DNA from: Acidobacteriota bacterium
GTDB taxonomy: Bacteria > Acidobacteriota > Aminicenantia > Aminicenantales > Saccharicenantaceae
NCBI GenBank assembly: GCA_029569255.1
Contig: JAKQUO010000053.1
Span: 1 to 55,467, forward strand
Direction of reading: 5' to 3'
Length of the DNA: 55,467 nt
Both the position numbers and the translations under genes were made by a program. Shown here piece by piece: positions 51,409 to 55,467 of the stretch. Under the pieces are notes generated by a model. That model did no database searches and was not told the DNA's origin. It worked only from the letters and a program-made list of their open reading frames with translations. Within the stretch, counting starts at the first letter, position 1, and each line of letters starts with the position of its first letter.

Positions 51409-52973
51409 CGCGTCTTCCGGCGGGGAGCCGCCCTCTCGGCCTTGCCCTTGCCTGTGCCCTTGCCCTCGGCCTTTCCCTCGCCCTTGCCGCCCGCCTCCGC
51501 CTCCAAGCCTTCGAAATGCCGGGCCATCATCTTCCGGTAGCGCGGATCGCCCCTCAAGCCGTCGAGGTCCTTGTCCTTCTCCATCCACTCCCGGTCCTTG
51601 AAGCCCTTCCCGAAAGCCTTCTCCAGCCACTCGAAGGCCTTGGCCTTCGTGCCCTCGAGGGCGTGCCAGCACCCGAGGCAATAATACGACCACATGAAGT
51701 CCGGGGCCAGCTCCACGGCCTTCTCGAGCAGCGCCTTGGCTTCCTTTCGCTTGTCCTTGAGCCTGAGAAATAGGTTCCCCAGGTCATAGTAGCCCCAGTA
51801 CTCGTTCGGGCCGAGCTCGATCGACCGGCGCAGGTGCTTCTCGGCCTCCTTGTATCTTCCGAGCTCGGTGTAGGTCTGGCCGAGGAGGTCGAGGAACTCC
51901 GAGTCGTCGGGCTTGATGGCCGTCGCCCGCTTGAAGTAGTCCAGCGCCTCCTTGTACCGATCGGCCCGGTAGAGGGCCAGGCCCATGTTGAAGAAGGTCG
52001 CGGCGAACTCCCTCTCGTTCCGCTTGAAGCAGCGGATGGCTTCCTCGTAGCGCTCCTGGTTCATGAGGCTCAGCCCGAGGTTGGTGTTGGCGCTGAGGCC
52101 CAGGTTCATCTCCGCAGTGACCATGTCGGGGTCGGCGGCCAGGGCGAGCTCGGCCTCGCGGGCGGCCTCGTCGAACCGGCCCAGCTCGTAATAGGCCAGC
52201 CCCAGGTCGTAATGGGCCATGGCGAAATCGGGCTTGTTCCGGATCGCGGCGACGAGAGGCGCGACCGCCTCTTCGACCCGGCCGAGGGCCAGGCAGGCGT
52301 CGCCGAGGTTGTAGAGGTTGAGCGCGTCGGGCCGCCTGCGGACCGCGCGCTCGAAGGCCTCGAGGGCCGCGGCGGCGTCGCCCTTCCGCGACAGGCAGTG
52401 GCCGATGTCGGTCCAGACCCCGTCGTTCTCGCCGTCGGCTTCGGCCACCTCGCGGAAATGGCCCAGCGCCTGGTCGTACTTCCGGAGACCCATGTAGAGA
52501 CGCCCGAGGTCCTCCTTCGCGGCGTTCGCGCCGTCGGGCCCGATCGCCGGCATGCGGAGAAAGATCTCCAGGACGCGGATGGCCTCTTCCGGCTCCCCCC
52601 GGCGGTTGTGGAGATCGGCCATCTCGCGGTGAAGGTCCGGGTTGGCCGGCTCGAGCTCGAGGCCCCGCCGGCACCATTCGACGGCTTCCCCGAGGTTGCC
52701 GGCCGCCCTCTCGAGCCAGCACAACTCGTGGGCGATCTCGACCCTGGGCCCGGCGATGTCGAGCGCCTTGGACAGGCAGTCGCGCGCGGCCTGGTGTTCG
52801 CCCAGGCGGGCCTGGACGTGGCCGTAAAGGCACCAAACCTCCGGGTCGTCCTGGGCTCCCTGGACCAGGCCCTTGGCGGCGGCCTGGGCTTGCCAATAAG
52901 CCCCGTCCCGGGCCAGATTCCTGAGAAGCTCCTTCAGGGCTTTCGCTTCGCGGGACATCGTTTCTTGCGGCAT
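51402..52973 (-). CDS. TPR-repeat protein
   Basis: 523 aa from ATG 52973, seven bases after AGGAGG; a TTG at 52979 is less likely. About 12 tetratricopeptide repeats (AIRCFKRNEREFAATFFNMGLALYRADRY) with no signal peptide or membrane helix. The C-terminus is a Gly/Lys-rich tail (GKGEGKAEGKGTGKGKAER). A protein-protein scaffold; no partner is indicated by position. Confidence 0.85.
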   Translation of the reverse strand: MPQETMSREAKALKELLRNLARDGAYWQAQAAAKGLVQGAQDDPEVWCLYGHVQARLGEHQAARDCLSKALDIAGPRVEIAHELCWLERAAGNLGEAVEWCRRGLELEPANPDLHREMADLHNRRGEPEEAIRVLEIFLRMPAIGPDGANAAKEDLGRLYMGLRKYDQALGHFREVAEADGENDGVWTDIGHCLSRKGDAAAALEAFERAVRRRPDALNLYNLGDACLALGRVEEAVAPLVAAIRNKPDFAMAHYDLGLAYYELGRFDEAAREAELALAADPDMVTAEMNLGLSANTNLGLSLMNQERYEEAIRCFKRNEREFAATFFNMGLALYRADRYKEALDYFKRATAIKPDDSEFLDLLGQTYTELGRYKEAEKHLRRSIELGPNEYWGYYDLGNLFLRLKDKRKEAKALLEKAVELAPDFMWSYYCLGCWHALEGTKAKAFEWLEKAFGKGFKDREWMEKDKDLDGLRGDPRYRKMMARHFEGLEAEAGGKGEGKAEGKGTGKGKAERAAPRRKTRQ

Positions 52974-53130
52974 ATTCAAACCTCCTTTGTTTGCTCTTTT
53001 CGGGCTCCAAGGCGCGCCGGGCGGACGGACGCCGACCGGGGCGCTTCCGGACGGTTCCCAGGCGGAAACGAGAAGAAGATCAGAACGCGAACGACAGGAT
53101 CAGTCGGCCTTGGTTCCCCATCACGTTGAC

Positions 53131-53159
53131 ATTATCTCATGGATTACGACGTTTGTCAA
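53131..53159 (-). promoter_or_regulatory. Sigma70-type promoter of the TPR gene, inside an inverted repeat
   Basis: Minus strand: -35 TTGACA (53154-53159), 17-bp spacer, -10 GATAAT (53131-53136). GTTGACA (53125) and TGTCAAC (53154) form an inverted repeat with a 22-bp gap. Confidence 0.6.
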
Positions 53160-53240
53160 CTGGTTTCTTGCGGAATTCCGCGGTTGAGAATATCGCGCCC
53201 TCTCGTGCGTCTTTGCTGATTGAAGATATCCTTAAGATGC

Positions 53241-53269
53241 TTGACATTATAGTACTATTTCAGTATCAT
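53241..53269 (+). promoter_or_regulatory. Promoter of hicAB-2
   Basis: -35 TTGACA (53241-53246), 17-bp spacer, -10 TATCAT (53264-53269), only 4 bp from the hicA ATG, so the mRNA may be leaderless. Much like 46954-46981. Confidence 0.6.
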
Positions 53270-53273
53270 AACA

Positions 53274-53447
53274 ATGCCTGGGAAAATCCGCGAATTGATT
53301 CGAGATCTCGAAAGGGCCGGTTTTTTCGTCCATGAATCCGGCGCAGTAATCACATTTTCTGGGAATCCGGGCGAAGATGCCAAGCCCTATCAGGAAAAGG
53401 CCGTCCGCCAAAAGATCGAGGAAGCGTCGAATGAAAGCCAGCGATAG
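53274..53447 (+). CDS. hicA: HicA-like toxin, shortened (locus 2)
   Basis: 57 aa, starting at ATG 53274 and overlapping hicB by 17 bp. The first helix (KIRELIRDLERAGFF) and the C-terminal NPGEDAKPYQEKAVRQKIEEA match a HicA subfamily that typically has GGKGSHRNF between them; that segment with the active-site His is absent and VHESGAVITF runs straight on. Typical HicA is ~70-80 aa. It is probably inactive as an RNase. Confidence 0.75.
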   Translation: MPGKIRELIRDLERAGFFVHESGAVITFSGNPGEDAKPYQEKAVRQKIEEASNESQR

Positions 53448-53763
53448 GTATCTCAAGATCGTCGAATGGTCCGATGAGGACCGCTGCTACGTCGGCTCCG
53501 TGCCGGGCTGGATCGGCCCGTGCTGCCACGGGGACAACGAAGCGGAAGTCTACAGGGAGCTCTGCGAGATCGTCGACGAATGGATCGAGACCTACAAGAA
53601 GGACGGCCGCCCTCTGCCTCCCCCGACAGCCAGGTCCTACTCGGGAAAATTCGTCCTCCGCGCCGGGCCCGACCTCCACCAAGCCCTCTCCGTGAGGGCC
53701 ATGCTCGAGGGGGAGAGCCTCAACACCTACGTCGTGCGCGCGCTCAGGAAGTGCATCGGCTAG
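53431..53763 (+). CDS. hicB: HicB-family antitoxin (locus 2)
   Basis: 110 aa from ATG 53431 (a longer open frame upstream is hicA). N-terminal HicB fold (YLKIVEWSDEDRCYVGSVPGW ... NEAEVYRELCEIVDEWI) and C-terminal ribbon-helix-helix (SGKFVLRAGPDLHQALSVRAMLEGESLNTYVVRAL). It should bind the upstream promoter and neutralise HicA, which is itself damaged here. Confidence 0.88.
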   Translation: MKASDRYLKIVEWSDEDRCYVGSVPGWIGPCCHGDNEAEVYRELCEIVDEWIETYKKDGRPLPPPTARSYSGKFVLRAGPDLHQALSVRAMLEGESLNTYVVRALRKCIG

Positions 53764-53805
53764 GGCGTCCCCAGGCGTCCTGCGGCTGAGAAGCTGGCGA
53801 CCCCG

Positions 53806-54009
53806 CTAGAACAGCGCGATCGCCAGAAGCACCAGAGGGACCAGGATGATCAATATCGCCGGCGCCAGGCACCCGCTCCCGCCCGTCATCGGCCTGGGGA
53901 AGTTCCTGTCCGGGATGCCCTTGGACCAGGGGAAGCCGGCGCTCTTCTGAACGTCGAGCTTTTCGGCCGCTTTCTCGACCAGCCGCTTCAGAAAGGATTC
54001 ACCCAACAT
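53806..54009 (-). CDS. Small protein with a C-terminal membrane helix
   Basis: 67 aa. The first half is charged (FLKRLVEKAAEKLDVQK); the last 20 residues are a membrane helix (PAILIILVPLVLLAIALF). GGGGAG lies nine bases before the ATG and a TATGAT precedes. Could be a small tail-anchored protein or a toxin-like peptide; not recognised. Confidence 0.5.
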   Translation of the reverse strand: MLGESFLKRLVEKAAEKLDVQKSAGFPWSKGIPDRNFPRPMTGGSGCLAPAILIILVPLVLLAIALF

Positions 54010-54052
54010 CGCGGAACGTCTCCCCGCACAGACTCATCATAGCATATATCGC

Positions 54053-54223
54053 CTAGAAACTCGGAAATAGGTATAGTGTCCCCGATTTCATCTGCCAGCG
54101 GGGGACCCAGCCCCCGACCAGGACGATACGATCCCTGTATTCACCGAGCACCCTGACGACCTCGAGGAGCACGGAGAAGCACGCGCGGACGTCCCGCTCG
54201 CAATATTCACTGCGCGTCACCAT
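54053..54223 (-). pseudogene. AbiEii-like nucleotidyltransferase, truncated after ~40 residues
   Basis: ATG 54223 gives MVTRSEYCERDVRAC and ends with IVLVGGWVPRWQ, the N-terminus of AbiEii/AbiGii-type nucleotidyltransferases (LVGGW precedes the GS...D motif). At ~54105 homology stops, and 54056-54085 matches the GGAAATAGGTAT...GTGTCCCC repeat end, supplying the stop. The toxin is therefore broken by the repeat. Its ATG overlaps the stop of the AbiEi-like gene by 3 bp. Confidence 0.65.
54056..54090. repeat. Solo end of the GTGTCCCC repeat at the truncation point
   Basis: CTCGGAAATAGGTATAGTG followed by TCCCCGATTTC matches the repeat at 47378-47405 and the ends at 24776-24884. It lies exactly where the nucleotidyltransferase homology ends. 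Confidence 0.65.
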
Positions 54224-54696
54224 CGGGGCCGTATCCTCTGTTCGTAGACGGCCTGGGCCGCGTCCTCTCCTCTGCCTCCGTAGCTTTTCAGGTCCAGATA
54301 CAGCTGGATGTCGGAAACGACCTTGATCCCGTTGACATCCTGAAGCCCGAGGAGGATGCCCTCGTCGTACGGCTCGAGCAACGTGACGTTGGCCCCGCTG
54401 TCGACCTTCTTGAGAGAGAGGGCGTTGGCCGTTCCTTCGATGGAGTTGCCCACGTAAGCAAAGAACCTCGGAAAGCGCACGAACGGCGCGACCTTTCTCG
54501 CCCCCGTGAAAAGCGCGAGTCCGTAGCGGAAGCCCGTATTCTCGGCCTCTTCCTTGAGAGCGCGCTCCAAGTCGCTCTCAGACAGATCTCCGTATAAAAA
54601 GGCCGCTCGGTTCTTCTTGTAGGAATAATTCTTCGACCATTCCTCGAGCAGTCCAGACGGATTCGCGAGAACGAATCCACGTCCCTTTTCTTTGAT
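54217..54696 (-). pseudogene. AbiEi-like antitoxin, C-terminal part after the in-frame TAG
   Basis: Immediately after the TAG at 54697-54699 and in the same frame, the sequence reads IKEKGRGFVLANPSGLLEEW ... SYKKNRAAFLYGDL, then from ATG 54570 MERALKEEAENTG ... VDSGANVTLLEPYDEGILLG ... LYLDLKSYGGRGEDAAQ. This is the second half of AbiEi-type antitoxin/regulators. With the N-terminal part it would make about 355 residues. Confidence 0.7.
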
Positions 54697-55284
54697 CTAC
54701 TCCTGGGCAAGAAGCATCTGCTTGATCTTAGAGGCAAGCCCCAGGCTTATTCCCGCCAGGGCCGCGATCCTTTCGACATGCCAAGTCTCGGAAGGACCGG
54801 AGAAAAGGACCCTCAGCCCCCGGCTGGTCTTGGGCGAGAACAGAGACCGAAGCGGGCGTTCCTCGGGAAAAAGATTCGGCATGCCGGTCTTTTCGATAAA
54901 CACGCTCTTGAACGACAAACGGGCGTTTCCGGAAAAATCGACGCAACCGATGCCGGCTTCGCGGCAGATCTCGAACGAAGCCGGGCTGAAATACGGGGCC
55001 ATCAGGATGCCGTACGAATTCGGCACGGTCTTCACCAAGGATTGAAGCTGAGCGGCGGCCAGCCGGACAAGACGAGGCTGCGCCTGGGATTTGACCTCGA
55101 CCAGGAACATGATCGGCGCACCCGCCGCACGGACTTCAACAGGGATGTCGGCAGCAGCCCTTTCCGAAATGCGGCTCTGTTCCCTGACCTCCCGGATCTT
55201 AACGAACGGGACTGGGCCCAGAACGGATGCCAAGCGCTTTGTGACGATCGAAACCGTCGCCACATCGGAATATTGTTTCATCAT
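54697..55284 (-). CDS. AbiEi-like regulator, N-terminal part ending at an in-frame TAG
   Basis: 195 aa. The middle has a restriction-endonuclease-like element (FLVEVKSQAQPRLVRLAAAQL, VDFSGNARL), and the C-terminal ~50 residues are a winged helix (WHVERIAALAGISLGLASKIKQMLLAQE). The frame ends at TAG 54697-54699 while homology to the family carries on in the same frame. The missing residue was probably Trp or Glu/Tyr. It is followed by a truncated AbiEii-like gene, so the whole AbiE-like module is broken. Confidence 0.78.
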   Translation of the reverse strand: MMKQYSDVATVSIVTKRLASVLGPVPFVKIREVREQSRISERAAADIPVEVRAAGAPIMFLVEVKSQAQPRLVRLAAAQLQSLVKTVPNSYGILMAPYFSPASFEICREAGIGCVDFSGNARLSFKSVFIEKTGMPNLFPEERPLRSLFSPKTSRGLRVLFSGPSETWHVERIAALAGISLGLASKIKQMLLAQE

Positions 55285-55292
55285 ATTATTTA

Positions 55293-55310
55293 TTTCACCA
55301 TCCGGTGAAA
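55293..55310 (-). promoter_or_regulatory. 7-4-7 inverted repeat upstream of the AbiEi-like gene
   Basis: TTTCACC (55293-55299), ATCC, GGTGAAA (55304-55310), next to an A/T-rich run (TATATATATA), 8 bp upstream of the ATG. AbiEi regulators bind inverted repeats in their own promoter. Confidence 0.6.
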
Positions 55311-55337
55311 CTATATATATATAATGAAAGTGAACAA

Positions 55338-55358
55338 CTACCGCCTGGAAGGCGGTAG
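55338..55358. mobile_element. IS200/IS605-type end hairpin
   Basis: CTACCGCC-TGGAA-GGCGGTAG is a perfect 8-bp hairpin, like the subterminal hairpins recognised by TnpA. It overlaps the transposase stop codon. The left end of the element would be outside the window. Confidence 0.65.
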
Positions 55359-55467
55359 CTTCTCAGGATTGTCGATTACAAATCGACTATCGTCCACAAC
55401 GGGCTCCCCTTCCTGTTCCGCAATATACTTCTGGACCATCTCATCTGTCAGCGTTCCCGTCGTCACC
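55338..55467 (-). CDS. tnpA: IS200/IS605-type transposase TnpA, C-terminal part only
   Basis: The minus-strand frame enters from beyond the window and ends at TAG 55338. The last ~42 residues (TLTDEMVQKYIAEQEGE, then SRFVIDNPEKLPPSRR) match the C-terminal helix of Y1 HUH transposases. The catalytic Tyr and HUH motif lie outside the window. The final codons form the right-end hairpin at 55338-55358. Confidence 0.65.
   Translation of the reverse strand, partial: VTTGTLTDEMVQKYIAEQEGEPVVDDSRFVIDNPEKLPPSRR

Noticed and set aside
53377..53430. Longer start of hicB-2
   Set aside because: The upstream part lies inside hicA in another frame; ATG 53431 fits the family.

Overview
The window looks like a chromosomal segment of a high-GC Gram-negative bacterium, most plausibly an Acidobacteriota/Aminicenantota-type lineage. 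This is inference: the clues are the HTH-TM-TolB-like-TPR regulator architecture, tricorn protease, TldD/TldE, the second-type EF-G, heavy TPR use and GC-rich codons. No rRNA or tRNA gene and no CRISPR array was seen.

Layout. Positions 1-31.4 kb are mostly housekeeping: a partial DUF5107/TPR protein, M14 peptidase, ChaN-PDZ protein, EF-G-like GTPase, a small Fis-type protein, a transglutaminase-like protein, an HTH/TPR regulator split by an in-frame TAG, an MNT/HEPN pair, the overlapping minus-strand block ileS-lspA-lgt-rluD, nadC-nadB, tldD-tldE, a polyferredoxin membrane protein, an ARPP-1 protein, an XRE/ImmA-IrrE regulator and a tricorn protease. Positions 31.4-43 kb hold a Pif1-type helicase fused to a WYL domain, a CocE-type hydrolase, and a two-gene operon of giant proteins (1150 aa with a twin-arginine-like leader, and 1373 aa) with no family I recognise. 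Both giants carry Fn3-like pieces and Ala/Pro linkers.

Positions 43-55.4 kb are an accessory island. It contains two paralogous MerR regulators with nearly identical promoters (one overlapping a VIT-VWA gene), a tightly coupled XRE / ImmA-IrrE / HigA-like / PD-(D/E)XK nuclease cassette, two hicAB loci whose toxin genes look damaged, an RHH-PIN module, and an AbiE-like module broken by an in-frame TAG and a truncation at a repeat. The start of an IS200/IS605-type transposase gene's 3' end lies at the window edge. Several modules have clear sigma70 promoters with overlapping inverted or direct repeats, as expected for autoregulation.

Intergenic DNA is seeded with palindromes built on GGGACA...TGTCCC. 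At least three kinds occur: a ~175-bp MITE-like element with two hairpins and terminal inverted repeats (three copies, one a core only), a 22-nt hairpin (three copies), and an element with 21-bp inverted ends plus several solo ends. They sit next to stop codons and at gene breakpoints, and explain most of the non-coding sequence here.
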